From: Mesorhizobium sp. M3A.F.Ca.ET.080.04.2.1
Lineage (GTDB): Bacteria; Pseudomonadota; Alphaproteobacteria; Rhizobiales; Rhizobiaceae
Direction of reading: 5' to 3'
DNA: 64,000 nt
Assembly (NCBI RefSeq): GCF_003952525.1
Contig: NZ_CP034451.1
Coordinates: 5,494,501 to 5,558,500, forward strand
The notes beneath the pieces are model-generated. The model did no database searches and had not been told where the DNA came from. It saw only the letters and a program-made list of their open reading frames with translations. Positions 48,512 through 56,086 of this stretch are shown in pieces. The position numbers and the translations under genes are program-made. How positions within the stretch are numbered: position 1 is the stretch's first letter; every line of letters begins with the position of its first letter.

Positions 48512-49717
48512 ATGAATCCCAAATTCCTCCGCATCGCGGTCGTGCTCGGCTTGTTGTCCGCAATCGGCCCCTTCGCGATCGACATGTATCTCCCCGCATT
48601 GCCGTCGATCGGCCAGGATCTGCACGCCGGCACGGCCGCCGTGCAGATGAGCCTGCTGATCTTCTTCCTGTCGATGGGCTTCGGCCAGATCGTCGTCGGT
48701 CCGATCTCGGACATGGTCGGGCGCAAGCTGCCGCTTTATGCCGGTCTCGCACTGTTCATGGTCGGCGGCGTCGGCTCGGCGATGGCGCCGACCATCGAAT
48801 GGCTGATCGCGTTCCGCTTCCTGCAGGGGCTCGGCGCCAGCGCCGGCATGGCAGTGCCGCGCGCCATCGTGCGCGACCTGCACACCGGCAACGAGGCAGC
48901 CAAGCTGATGTCGCTGCTGATGCTGGTGTTCTCGGTGTCGCCCATTCTGGCGCCGCTGACCGGCAGCCAGATCATCGAGAGCTTCGGCTGGCGCGCGGTG
49001 TTCTGGACGGTCACCGGCGCTGCGGCGCTCGCTACCATCCTACTGGCCACCTCGCTCAGGGAAACGCGGTCGGTCGAGGAGCGTGCCGGCTCGTCCTTCG
49101 GAACCGCGCTCTCGGCCTACCGCTATCTGCTGGGCGACCTCAACTTCCTCGGGCTGACGGCCATCGCCGGCTTCGGCATTGCGAGCTTCTTCGTCTATCT
49201 GTCGAGCTCGTCCTTCATCCTGATCGACCATTACGGGTTGTCGCCTTCGGTTTACAGCGTGTTCTTCTCGATCAACGCGGTCGCCTTCATCGGCATGTCG
49301 CAGCTGACGGGATTGCTGGCGGATCGGTTCGGCCTCAAGCGCGTCGTCTGGGTCGCGGTGACCGGCTATGCCACGGTGATGGTGGCGCTGTTCGCGATCA
49401 TGGCTTCGGGCGTCGACCGGCTCGACGTGATGGCGGTGATGCTCTTCGTCGGCTACGGTTTCCTCGGCCTCGTCATTCCGACCACATCGGTGCTGGCGAT
49501 GGAAGAGCATGGCGAGATCGCCGGCACGGCCTCGGCGCTGATGGGCACGCTGCATTTCGCCATCGGCGCGCTGGCGATGGGCGTCGCAGGCGTCTTCTTC
49601 GACGGCACGCCGCTGCCGATGGTTGCCGGAATCACCCTCTGCGCGGTCATCGCGTTCAGCCTGGCCAAGGTGACGCTCGGCCGCGCGCGGGAAGCGGTGG
49701 AAGCGCCTGCGGAGTAA
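48512..49717 (+). CDS. Bcr/CflA family multidrug efflux MFS transporter
   Basis: The 401-residue protein has 12 membrane helices and the DHA1 signature: AIDMYLPALPSIGQDL after helix 1 and GPISDMVGRKLPLYAGL near residue 70, then RFLQGLGASAGMAVPRAIVRD in helix 4/5 (motif C region). It exports drugs or other amphipathic solutes across the inner membrane. ATG 48512 (MNPKFLRIAVVLG) starts directly at helix 1; the TTG at 48428 is unlikely. It is followed by a strong bidirectional terminator. Confidence 0.9.
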   Translation: MNPKFLRIAVVLGLLSAIGPFAIDMYLPALPSIGQDLHAGTAAVQMSLLIFFLSMGFGQIVVGPISDMVGRKLPLYAGLALFMVGGVGSAMAPTIEWLIAFRFLQGLGASAGMAVPRAIVRDLHTGNEAAKLMSLLMLVFSVSPILAPLTGSQIIESFGWRAVFWTVTGAAALATILLATSLRETRSVEERAGSSFGTALSAYRYLLGDLNFLGLTAIAGFGIASFFVYLSSSSFILIDHYGLSPSVYSVFFSINAVAFIGMSQLTGLLADRFGLKRVVWVAVTGYATVMVALFAIMASGVDRLDVMAVMLFVGYGFLGLVIPTTSVLAMEEHGEIAGTASALMGTLHFAIGALAMGVAGVFFDGTPLPMVAGITLCAVIAFSLAKVTLGRAREAVEAPAE

Positions 49718-49728
49718 GAGCCGCCAGT

Positions 49729-49766
49729 CACATGAAAAGGCCGGGCAGACCGGCCTTTTTCATGTG
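49729..49766. terminator. Bidirectional Rho-independent terminator (efflux gene / tmRNA)
   Basis: CACATGAAAAGGCCGG (49729-49744), loop GCAGA, CCGGCCTTTTTCATGTG (49750-49766): the arms pair with one bulged T, and the stem includes A and T tracts usable from both sides. It stands between the convergent efflux gene and ssrA. Confidence 0.85.
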
Positions 49767-49854
49767 ACGAACTGGCCGCATCGTCCATGTCACGAGCACC
49801 AAGGCGGGATACGCGCGGTACGAGCGTTCGGTGGATTTGGAAAGAGAGCGAAGA

Positions 49855-50183
49855 GAGAGAAGGTGGAGGTTTCTGTTGCCAGGTACCTCCGAACCCCGCC
49901 TAGAAGTGCGAACCTCTAGGACTTGATTTGAAGCGTTCGCACTGCATTAAGCAGCGAGACGAGCTTCCGCATAGTTGTCGTTGGCAACTATAAGTTTAGC
50001 CCGATGACGGTGGTACAATGCCGGGCAAAAGTACGATCTTTACACCTTCGTCGATCCTATTTCGCCCCCAGCAAAAGCCGCTCCGATCTCCAGAGCGGTT
50101 TTTGGTGGAGGCGCCGGGTACCGCCCCCGGGTCCGAACGGCTTATTTCATCGCCTGTTTATCGCCATAGTCGGTCAAGCCGAC
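49855..50183 (-). ncRNA. ssrA: tmRNA, circularly permuted two-piece form
   Basis: Read on the minus strand, the acceptor piece comes first and ends in CTCCACCA at 50103. The coding piece starts at 50069 with GGGGGCG. These seven bases pair with CGCCTCC of the acceptor end, with G-U at the third pair, the alanine identity. The tag ORF is at 49947-49985 and encodes ANDNYAEARLAA plus TAA, preceded by ATAGTT. This is the alphaproteobacterial layout, matured by removing the 33 bases between 50069 and 50103. The outer ends (49855 and 50183) are approximate. Confidence 0.92.
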
Positions 50184-50189
50184 GAAGCG

Positions 50190-50218
50190 AATATAGGGAT
50201 CGATGATGGAAATTGAAA
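50190..50218 (-). promoter_or_regulatory. Probable ssrA promoter
   Basis: On the minus strand TTTCAA (50218-50213) is followed after 17 bases by TATATT (50195-50190), a few bases upstream of the acceptor piece leader. Spacing is ideal; the -35 is poor. Confidence 0.5.
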
Positions 50219-50389
50219 GGCCAAACCGGCACTTGTTCGCTTCGCCTAACTGTGCAGCCGAGGGTTGACTTGAGCGTTCACTCAATCGAAGCTCTGCTGC
50301 CGGTGAGGAGTTTCTGACCTAGCGCACAAGTCGCGCGGCGCGCCACAACCTCATCGATCGGATCCGTGGCGCCGACCAGGGGAAATCTG

Positions 50390-50701
50390 ATGGCCGACTA
50401 TCTTGCGGATGTGAAGAAGTACGACGCCGGCGCCAGCGCCGATGCGGTCGAGAAGATCGTCAAGCATCTGGGCATCGCGCTCAGGAATCGGGATTCCTCA
50501 TTGGTGTCCTGCACGGACGCCAAGGAACTCGAGCGTGTCCGGGAAAACTGGGTCGGCAAAAAGCTCGGCGTCGCCGACGTCAAGAAGGCCGACGGTGCGA
50601 TCGAGAAGGCCTGCAAGGCGATGGCCGCCGACAACACCAAGAGCCGGGTGACTTTCTATTATCTTGTGGCGAAGGATCTCGGCAAGCTCGGCGCCCTCTG
50701 A
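50390..50701 (+). CDS. DUF2853 family protein
   Basis: A 103-residue protein of the DUF2853 family, function unknown. It starts at ATG 50390 (MADYLADVKKYDAGASADAV) after AGGGG. It is helical and Lys/Ala/Asp-rich, cytoplasmic by appearance, with the blocks SCTDAKELERVRENWVGKKLG and SRVTFYYLVAKDLGKLGAL at the C-terminus. A 9-bp hairpin lies 16 bases after its stop. Upstream (50270-50285) an inverted repeat TTGAG-N6-CTCAA overlaps a TTGACT hexamer that could be its -35. Confidence 0.83.
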   Translation: MADYLADVKKYDAGASADAVEKIVKHLGIALRNRDSSLVSCTDAKELERVRENWVGKKLGVADVKKADGAIEKACKAMAADNTKSRVTFYYLVAKDLGKLGAL

Positions 50702-50717
50702 GGCAAGTTCCTCGGCA

Positions 50718-50742
50718 GCCGGCACGGCGACATCGTGCCGGC
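50718..50742 (+). terminator. Hairpin after DUF2853 gene
   Basis: GCCGGCACG (50718-50726) and CGTGCCGGC (50734-50742) pair perfectly around GCGACAT. There is no T tract, so termination strength is uncertain. Confidence 0.55.
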
Positions 50743-50848
50743 GCCGTCGATCTCTGCTACAGGGCTCATATTGGCGGCCGGCTTTTGCGGTGTTCTACCG
50801 TGGGCCAGTCGGCTATGATTGCTTGTCATCCGAATCGAGGCGGAGCCG

Positions 50849-51643
50849 ATGCGCCAATATCTCGACCTCCTGAAGCATGTGCTGGAGAACGGCGCCGACC
50901 GCGGCGACCGCACCGGCACCGGCACGCGTTCGGTGTTCGGCTACCAGATGCGGTTCGATCTTGCGCGCGGCTTCCCGGTCACCACCACCAAGAAGCTGCA
51001 CCTGAAGTCGATCATCCACGAACTCCTGTGGTTCCTGGCGGGCGACACCAACATCAAATATCTCAACGACAACGGCGTCACCATCTGGGACGAATGGGCC
51101 GACGAAAACGGCGACCTCGGTCCGGTCTATGGCAAGCAATGGCGTTCGTGGCCGGACGGGCATGGCGGCGAGATCGACCAGATCGCGGGGCTCCTCAAGG
51201 AGATTCGCAAGAATCCCAATTCGCGCCGGCTGATCGTCTCTGCCTGGAACCCGGCCGAGGTGGAGGCGATGGCGCTGCCGCCGTGCCACTGCCTGTTTCA
51301 GTTCTATGTCTCGGAAGGCCGGCTTTCCTGCCAGCTCTATCAGCGCTCGGCCGACATCTTCCTCGGTGTGCCCTTCAACATCGCATCCTATGCCTTGTTG
51401 ACCATGATGGTGGCGCAGGTGACCGGGCTGAAGCCCGGCGACTTCGTCCACACGCTCGGCGACGCGCATCTCTATTCGAATCATTTCGAGCAGGCGCGGG
51501 AGCAGATGCGGCGCACGCCGAAGCCGTTGCCGACGATGTGGATCAACCCGGAGGTGAAGGATCTTTTCGCCTTCCGCTTCGAGGATTTCCGCCTCGAGAA
51601 CTATTTTGCCGACGCGAGCATCAAGGCGCCGATCGCGGTCTGA
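50849..51643 (+). CDS. thyA: Thymidylate synthase (ThyA)
   Basis: ThyA methylates dUMP to dTMP using methylene-tetrahydrofolate, leaving dihydrofolate for FolA. The 264-residue length equals that of E. coli ThyA. Catalytic Cys lies in [56 protein letters not shown] and [12 protein letters not shown] are all present. ATG 50849 ([13 protein letters not shown]) follows GGAG. Unlike in many rhizobia, folA is not next but 5.4 kb away, beyond the molybdate block. Confidence 0.97.
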   Translation: MRQYLDLLKHVLENGADRGDRTGTGTRSVFGYQMRFDLARGFPVTTTKKLHLKSIIHELLWFLAGDTNIKYLNDNGVTIWDEWADENGDLGPVYGKQWRSWPDGHGGEIDQIAGLLKEIRKNPNSRRLIVSAWNPAEVEAMALPPCHCLFQFYVSEGRLSCQLYQRSADIFLGVPFNIASYALLTMMVAQVTGLKPGDFVHTLGDAHLYSNHFEQAREQMRRTPKPLPTMWINPEVKDLFAFRFEDFRLENYFADASIKAPIAV

Positions 51644-51828
51644 CTCCAAATTGGCCGCTCCAGGCGCGGCAGAAGACCGCCAGCAGGTGCTGCCGCCCAT
51701 GACCCGGCAGCTTTACCGCGGAAGCCAGCTTGCTTTTTTCCGAGTTGCCGATCGGCGGCCGCTTCGTTGGCAATCGAGGCCCATTAAAAAGCGCGCCGCG
51801 CTGAAACGGATCCAGGCGACGCGCTTTC

Positions 51829-51864
51829 GGTCGCAAAACCGCTGCACACTTTTGCGCGACATGC
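51829..51864. repeat. Rhizobial intergenic hairpin repeat, copy in thyA-modA gap
   Basis: TCGCAAAA and TTTTGCGCGA flank ACCGCTGCACAC, the same core as the copy at 24661. Confidence 0.6.
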
Positions 51865-51963
51865 AGCGAACTACCCCGGATGCCGCCGCTATATCGTTTC
51901 GAGTCTATCGGAGGCTTGGGAAGCCCCGTCATTCAATGGTACTGTGCGCAAAAAGGCTTTCAT

Positions 51964-51987
51964 TGTTATGTTCTCCAGGATATATCG
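51964..51987 (+). promoter_or_regulatory. Degenerate Mo-box-like dyad upstream of modA
   Basis: TGTTAT-N12-ATATCG lies 40 bases before the modA start. It matches the CGNTAT-N11/12-ATANCG shape of ModE sites only in part (four of six bases per arm). Weak, but positioned correctly. Confidence 0.35.
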
Positions 51988-52027
51988 ATAAGGCTTTTGG
52001 GCGGACGAATTTCAAACAGGAGGTTTC

Positions 52028-52819
52028 ATGACGGGGAACGGTTTTGGATTGAAGAGGATCGCCATTGGCGGCCTGACGGCGGCGTTGATGGCGTCGGCGC
52101 CTGCCCATGCCGGCGACAAGGTGATCGTATTCGCCGCCGCAAGCCTCAAGAACGCGCTTGATGCCGTCAACAAGGCGTGCGAGCCCGAAGTCGGCGAAGC
52201 GGCGACCATTTCCTACGCGGCAAGCTCGGCGCTGGCCAAGCAGATCGAAGGCGGCGCGCCCGCCGATGTCTTCATCTCGGCCGACCTCGACTGGATGAAG
52301 TATCTTTCAGACAAGAAGCTGACGAAGCAGGACACCGAAGTGAAGCTGCTCGGCAACCAGATCGTGCTGGTGGCGCCCAAGGATTCCACGGTCGAAGCCA
52401 AGGTGGACAAAGGCTTCGATCTCGCCAAGCTGATCGGCGGCGGCAGGCTCGCCATGGGCGACATAAAGGCAGTGCCGGCCGGCAAGTACGGCAAGGCGGC
52501 GCTGGAATCGCTGGGCATATGGTCCTCGGTCGAAGACAAGGTCGCGCAGGCCGAGAACGTGCGCGCCGCGCTGAAGCTGGTGTCGACGGGCGAGGCCCCG
52601 CTCGGAATTGTCTACGCCACTGACGCGCATGCGGAAAAAGGCGTGAAGATTGTCGGCACTTTCCCGGAAGATTCGCATCCGCCGATCATCTATCCGATTG
52701 CCCAGACAGCGGATTCGAAGGACAAGGATACGGCTGCCTTCCTGAAGTGCGTCGAGTCGGCCAAGGCTGCGGAGCTGTTCAAGGAACAGGGCTTCACGAT
52801 CCTCAGCCCGAGCAACTGA
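52028..52819 (+). CDS. modA: Molybdate ABC transporter, periplasmic binding protein
   Basis: ModA captures molybdate (or tungstate) in the periplasm and delivers it to ModBC. The 263 residues have a signal peptide (IAIGGLTAALMASAPAHA). The ligand-binding blocks VIVFAAASLKNALDAV, SSALAKQIEGGAPADVFISADLDWMKYL and IVYATDAHAEKGVKIV follow, all typical of this family. AGGAGG lies six bases before ATG. modB starts 22 bases downstream. Confidence 0.96.
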   Translation: MTGNGFGLKRIAIGGLTAALMASAPAHAGDKVIVFAAASLKNALDAVNKACEPEVGEAATISYAASSALAKQIEGGAPADVFISADLDWMKYLSDKKLTKQDTEVKLLGNQIVLVAPKDSTVEAKVDKGFDLAKLIGGGRLAMGDIKAVPAGKYGKAALESLGIWSSVEDKVAQAENVRAALKLVSTGEAPLGIVYATDAHAEKGVKIVGTFPEDSHPPIIYPIAQTADSKDKDTAAFLKCVESAKAAELFKEQGFTILSPSN

Positions 52820-52841
52820 GAAAGACCTCGCAAACGCAATC

Positions 52842-53546
52842 ATGAATTGGCTGCTGGACCTCACTCCCGAAGAATGGAATGCGGTCCGGCTGTCGATCAA
52901 GGTGGCAACGGTGGCGATGTTCGCCAGCCTGCCACCGGGCATCCTGATCGCGCTCCTGCTGGCTCGCGGCCGTTTCTGGGGCAAGACGCTTGTCAATGGG
53001 TTGGTGCACCTGCCGCTGATCTTGCCGCCGGTGGTGACCGGCTATCTACTGCTGCTCACCTTCGGTAAGCGGGGCCTCGCCGGCGCCTTCCTTGCCGAGC
53101 ATTTCGGCATCGTGTTTTCGTTCCGCTGGACGGGCGCGGCCCTTGCCTGCGGCGTCATGGGCTTTCCCCTGATGGTGCGGGCGATCCGGCTGTCGATCGA
53201 GGCCGTCGACCGCAAGATGGAGGCCGCGGCCGGTACGCTCGGCGCCAATCCGCTCTGGGTCTTTGCCACCATTACGCTGCCGCTGATCCTGCCCGGCCTG
53301 ATTGCCGGCGCGATCCTCTCCTTCGCCAAGGCCATGGGAGAGTTCGGAGCCACGATCACCTTCGTCTCCAACATCCCCAACGAGACGCAGACGCTGCCCT
53401 CGGCGATCTACACCTTTACGCAGGTGCCGGGGGGCGATGCCGGAGCACTCCGACTGACTTTGATCTCCATCCTCATCTCGATGGTGGCGCTGGTCGCCTC
53501 GGAGGTGCTGGCGCGACGCGTCGGCCGGCGGATGGATATCGAATGA
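52842..53546 (+). CDS. modB: Molybdate ABC transporter, permease
   Basis: ModB is the membrane permease of the molybdate importer. The 234 residues contain five to six helices and the EAA loop that docks ModC (DRKMEAAAGTLGANPLWVFATITLPLILPGLIAGAIL). LPPVVTGYLLLLTFG is a typical ModB segment. It overlaps modC by four bases (ATGA) and is cotranscribed with modA. Confidence 0.96.
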   Translation: MNWLLDLTPEEWNAVRLSIKVATVAMFASLPPGILIALLLARGRFWGKTLVNGLVHLPLILPPVVTGYLLLLTFGKRGLAGAFLAEHFGIVFSFRWTGAALACGVMGFPLMVRAIRLSIEAVDRKMEAAAGTLGANPLWVFATITLPLILPGLIAGAILSFAKAMGEFGATITFVSNIPNETQTLPSAIYTFTQVPGGDAGALRLTLISILISMVALVASEVLARRVGRRMDIE

Positions 53547-54655
53547 CGCTCTCCGTCGACATCAGCCATCGCCTCGGCGATTTCGCCGTCGAAGCGAATT
53601 TCGAAAGCGGGGGCCGGCTGACGGCGCTGTTCGGCCCGTCGGGCTCGGGCAAGTCGACGCTGATCAACCTGATTGCCGGCCTGATTCGACCGGACAAGGG
53701 GCGCATCGCGGCCGACGACCGCGTACTCGTCGACACTGCTGCGGATGTTTTCGTGCCGCTGCACAAGCGGCGCATCGGCATGGTGTTCCAGGATGCGCGG
53801 CTCTTCCCGCATATGAGCGTCGCCGGAAATCTGCGCTATGGACGTTGGTTCACGCCGCCCGCCGAGCGCTACGCCAATATGGATGCGGTGGTCGACTTGC
53901 TCGGGATCGGCCATCTGCTCGAGCGGCGGCCAGCGAGACTGTCGGGCGGCGAGAAGCAGCGCGTGGCGATCGGTCGTGCCCTGCTGGCCAGCCCTAGGCT
54001 GCTCCTGATGGACGAGCCGCTCGCTTCGCTGGACGACGCGCGCAAGGCCGAGATACTGCCCTATGTCGAGCGGCTTCGCGACGAGACGAAGATCCCGATC
54101 GTCTATGTCAGCCATTCGATCGCCGAGGTGGCACGGCTGGCCAGCGTCGTCGTGGTGCTGGCGCAAGGAAAGGTCGCAGCCTGCGGCGCGACCGAAGCGA
54201 TCATGCAGCGGCTGGATCTCTTGCCGGCGGAGGAGCGCGGCGAGGGCGGCGCGGTGCTGGATACCAAGGTTCTGCGTCATGACGAGGCGTTCGGCATGAC
54301 GGTGCTGGGATCGCCTGCCGGCGAGATCCGCGTGCCCCGCCTAGGGCAATTGGCAGGAGCTTCGGTGCGGCTGCGGATCCGTGCCCGCGACGTCATGATC
54401 GCAACCGAGCATCCGGCGGGCCTCAGCGCGCTCAACATACTGGCGGGGACGATCGCGGCGATCGGGCCAGGCATCGGACCGACGGTGGAAATCGCCATCG
54501 ACTGCAACGGCGTGACGGTGCTGGCGCGCATCACCGACCAGTCGAAACGAACCTTGAACCTTGCGCTGGGCCGCAAGGTCTTTGCCGTCATCAAGACGGT
54601 GAGCTTCGACAGCGCGACGACAGGGGCCGGGCTCCCGGTCGAAGCCGATGGGTGA
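53543..54655 (+). CDS. modC: Molybdate ABC transporter, ATPase
   Basis: ModC energises molybdate import. The 370 residues carry Walker A GPSGSGKST (about residues 32-40), Q-loop VFQDARLFPHMSVAGNLRYG, signature LSGGEKQRVAIGRALL, Walker B LLLMDEPLASLD and H-loop VYVSHSIAEV. The C-terminal MOP/TOBE domain (GASVRLRIRARDVMIATEHPAGLSALN...) probably binds oxyanion for trans-inhibition. It ends 76 bases before the ModE-type gene. Confidence 0.96.
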   Translation: MTLSVDISHRLGDFAVEANFESGGRLTALFGPSGSGKSTLINLIAGLIRPDKGRIAADDRVLVDTAADVFVPLHKRRIGMVFQDARLFPHMSVAGNLRYGRWFTPPAERYANMDAVVDLLGIGHLLERRPARLSGGEKQRVAIGRALLASPRLLLMDEPLASLDDARKAEILPYVERLRDETKIPIVYVSHSIAEVARLASVVVVLAQGKVAACGATEAIMQRLDLLPAEERGEGGAVLDTKVLRHDEAFGMTVLGSPAGEIRVPRLGQLAGASVRLRIRARDVMIATEHPAGLSALNILAGTIAAIGPGIGPTVEIAIDCNGVTVLARITDQSKRTLNLALGRKVFAVIKTVSFDSATTGAGLPVEADG

Positions 54656-54660
54656 AATAT

Positions 54661-54683
54661 CGCTATGTTGCATTGGAATAGCG
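54661..54683 (+). promoter_or_regulatory. Mo-box-like inverted repeat before the ModE-type gene
   Basis: CGCTAT (54661-54666), 11-base spacer, ATAGCG (54678-54683), perfect 6-bp arms, 49 bases before the HTH gene start. The shape resembles ModE operators (CGNTAT...ATANCG). Autoregulation is inference. Confidence 0.5.
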
Positions 54684-54731
54684 CTTTGGCGGCAGAGGGG
54701 TTAATCTCGGCATGACCGCGGAGAACAAGAG

Positions 54732-55073
54732 ATGCCGTCGCTGAGTTTGCGCGTAAACCTAGACCCAGATGGGCGAATTGGACCCGGCAAGATCGAGCTT
54801 CTCGAGCAGATCGCGGCCTTCGGCTCGATCTCGGCCGCGGCGCGCGGCATGGAAATGTCCTACAAGCACGCCTGGGACCTTGTGGAGGACATGAACCGGG
54901 TGTTCGGCAAGCCATTGGTTGCGGCGCAGACCGGCGGCAGGAAAGGCGGCGGCGCGCAGTTGACGGCAGTCGGCCTTGCGGTTGTCAGCCGCTTCAGGGC
55001 CATAGAGCGTGCTGCCACCTCGGCGGCTGCCGTGCATATGGAAGCCCTGCAGGCGGAAATCGACGCAGGGTAG
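54732..55073 (+). CDS. ModE-type winged-helix regulator lacking the molybdate-binding domain
   Basis: The 113-residue protein equals the N-terminal DNA-binding domain of ModE: GRIGPGKIELLEQIAAFGSISAAARGMEMSYKHAWDLVEDMNRVFGKPLVAAQTGGRKGGGAQLTAVG. E. coli ModE (about 262 residues) has two C-terminal MOP domains, which are absent here. It therefore should bind DNA but sense molybdate, if at all, by another route. It follows modC in the same orientation and has a Mo-box-like dyad upstream. Single-domain ModE relatives are known in other proteobacteria. The stop TAG is the first triplet of a repeat array. Confidence 0.85.
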   Translation: MPSLSLRVNLDPDGRIGPGKIELLEQIAAFGSISAAARGMEMSYKHAWDLVEDMNRVFGKPLVAAQTGGRKGGGAQLTAVGLAVVSRFRAIERAATSAAAVHMEALQAEIDAG

Positions 55074-55179
55074 GGATTAGGCAGTAGGCAGTAGGCAGTA
55101 GGCAGTGGGCAGTGATGTCCTCGAGTTGCTCGACGCGCGCGAATCGACGACTGTCGATCGCCCTACTGCCTAATCCCTA
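55071..55179. repeat. 7-bp tandem repeats with 18-bp perfect inverted ends
   Basis: TAGGGATTAGGCAGTAGG (55071-55088) is the exact reverse complement of CCTACTGCCTAATCCCTA (55162-55179). Between them AGGCAGT repeats five times (55079-55113, last unit GGGCAGT), then about 50 unrelated bases. The structure separates the convergent modE-type and cobF genes and could act as a bidirectional terminator. Confidence 0.85.
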
Positions 55180-55190
55180 CTGCCTAATTC

Positions 55191-55955
55191 CTATTCCTCG
55201 GGCTTGCGCAGCAGATACGTGTCCATAATCCAGCCTTGCTTGCGCCGGGCTTCCTCACGGACCCTTTCGATCTCGGCGCCAACGTCGCCGAGCCTCCCCG
55301 AGATGATGATCTGGTCCGGCGTGCCGAGATAAGCGCCCCATTGGATGAACACATCCTTGTCGGCCAGCGTATTGAAAGCGCATTTGCCGTCGAGCATGAC
55401 TACCGTCGAACCGGCATTGGTCGGCAGGCCTTCCTCGGTCAGGCGGCGGCCGGTGGTGACCAGGATCGAATCGCCGATGCGGTTCAGCGCCGTCGCATGA
55501 GCTGACGCGAGCGCTTGAACGGCGGTGATACCGGGGATGACCTCCAGCTCGAAACCGACATTGCCCCTGACGCGCACACGCTCGAGGATGCGCAGCGCGC
55601 TGTCATAGAGCGAAGGGTCGCCCCAGATCAGGAAGGCGCCGTAACCGTCTTCGTCGAGCTCGTCGCGGATCAGGGTCTCGTAGATCCCGGCGATCGCCTC
55701 GTGCCAGTCGTCGACGGTCGCACGGTAGGACGATGTCGGTTCGGCCCGCACCGGCACGTCGAACTCGACCCGTCGCGACTGCGGGTTGGTGACGAAGCGG
55801 TCGCAGATCTGCCGACGCAGCTCCGCGAGATCGTTCTTTTTGGCGCCCTTGTCGGGAATGAACAGCACGTCGGCCCGGTTCAGGCCGTTGATGGCCTGTA
55901 CCGTCAGATGTTCGGGATTGCCGGCGCCGATGCCGATGACGAGAAGCTTGCGCAT
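55191..55955 (-). CDS. cobF: Precorrin-6A synthase (deacetylating), CobF
   Basis: CobF methylates C-1 of precorrin-5 and removes acetate in aerobic cobalamin synthesis. The 254-residue protein has the tetrapyrrole methylase fold: LLVIGIGAGNPEHLTVQAINGLNRADVLFI at the N-terminus, FLIWGDPSLYDSALRILERV near 110 and VIPGITAVQALASAHATAL near 145. ATG 55955 follows AGGAGAG. It stands alone; the other cob genes are not in this window, and no cobalamin riboswitch was seen upstream. Confidence 0.93.
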   Translation of the reverse strand: MRKLLVIGIGAGNPEHLTVQAINGLNRADVLFIPDKGAKKNDLAELRRQICDRFVTNPQSRRVEFDVPVRAEPTSSYRATVDDWHEAIAGIYETLIRDELDEDGYGAFLIWGDPSLYDSALRILERVRVRGNVGFELEVIPGITAVQALASAHATALNRIGDSILVTTGRRLTEEGLPTNAGSTVVMLDGKCAFNTLADKDVFIQWGAYLGTPDQIIISGRLGDVGAEIERVREEARRKQGWIMDTYLLRKPEE

Positions 55956-56086
55956 AAGGCGCTCTCCTGCCCGATCGGGCCTCGCGTGTCCAGACGGCTC
56001 CCTTGCCCAGACTGCCGCGGAAGGGCTTTGAAACGCCGCGTGGAACCGGCTAGGCTGACGCCGGCAGTCTTGCCGAGAAGGATTCC

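Larger units (their letters stand above)
51644..52027. other. 384-bp gap between thyA and modA
   Basis: No gene is seen. The stretch holds one hairpin repeat (51829-51864) and, in its last 65 bases, a degenerate ModE-like dyad and the strong AGGAGG of modA. The first 180 bases contain nothing I recognise. Confidence 0.5.

Noticed and set aside
50004..50216. Short open frames across 50004-50216
   Set aside because: They overlap the tmRNA and its promoter on the other strand and show no coding character.
51644..52027. Molybdenum cofactor riboswitch upstream of modA
   Set aside because: No conserved multi-stem structure could be recognised; the region is short and contains a hairpin repeat instead.
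55071..55179. CRISPR or insertion sequence ends
   Set aside because: The repeat unit is seven bases, there are no spacers of constant length and no transposase lies between the inverted ends.
55956..56086. Cobalamin riboswitch before cobF
   Set aside because: The gap is only about 130 bases, and no B12-box-like sequence was seen.
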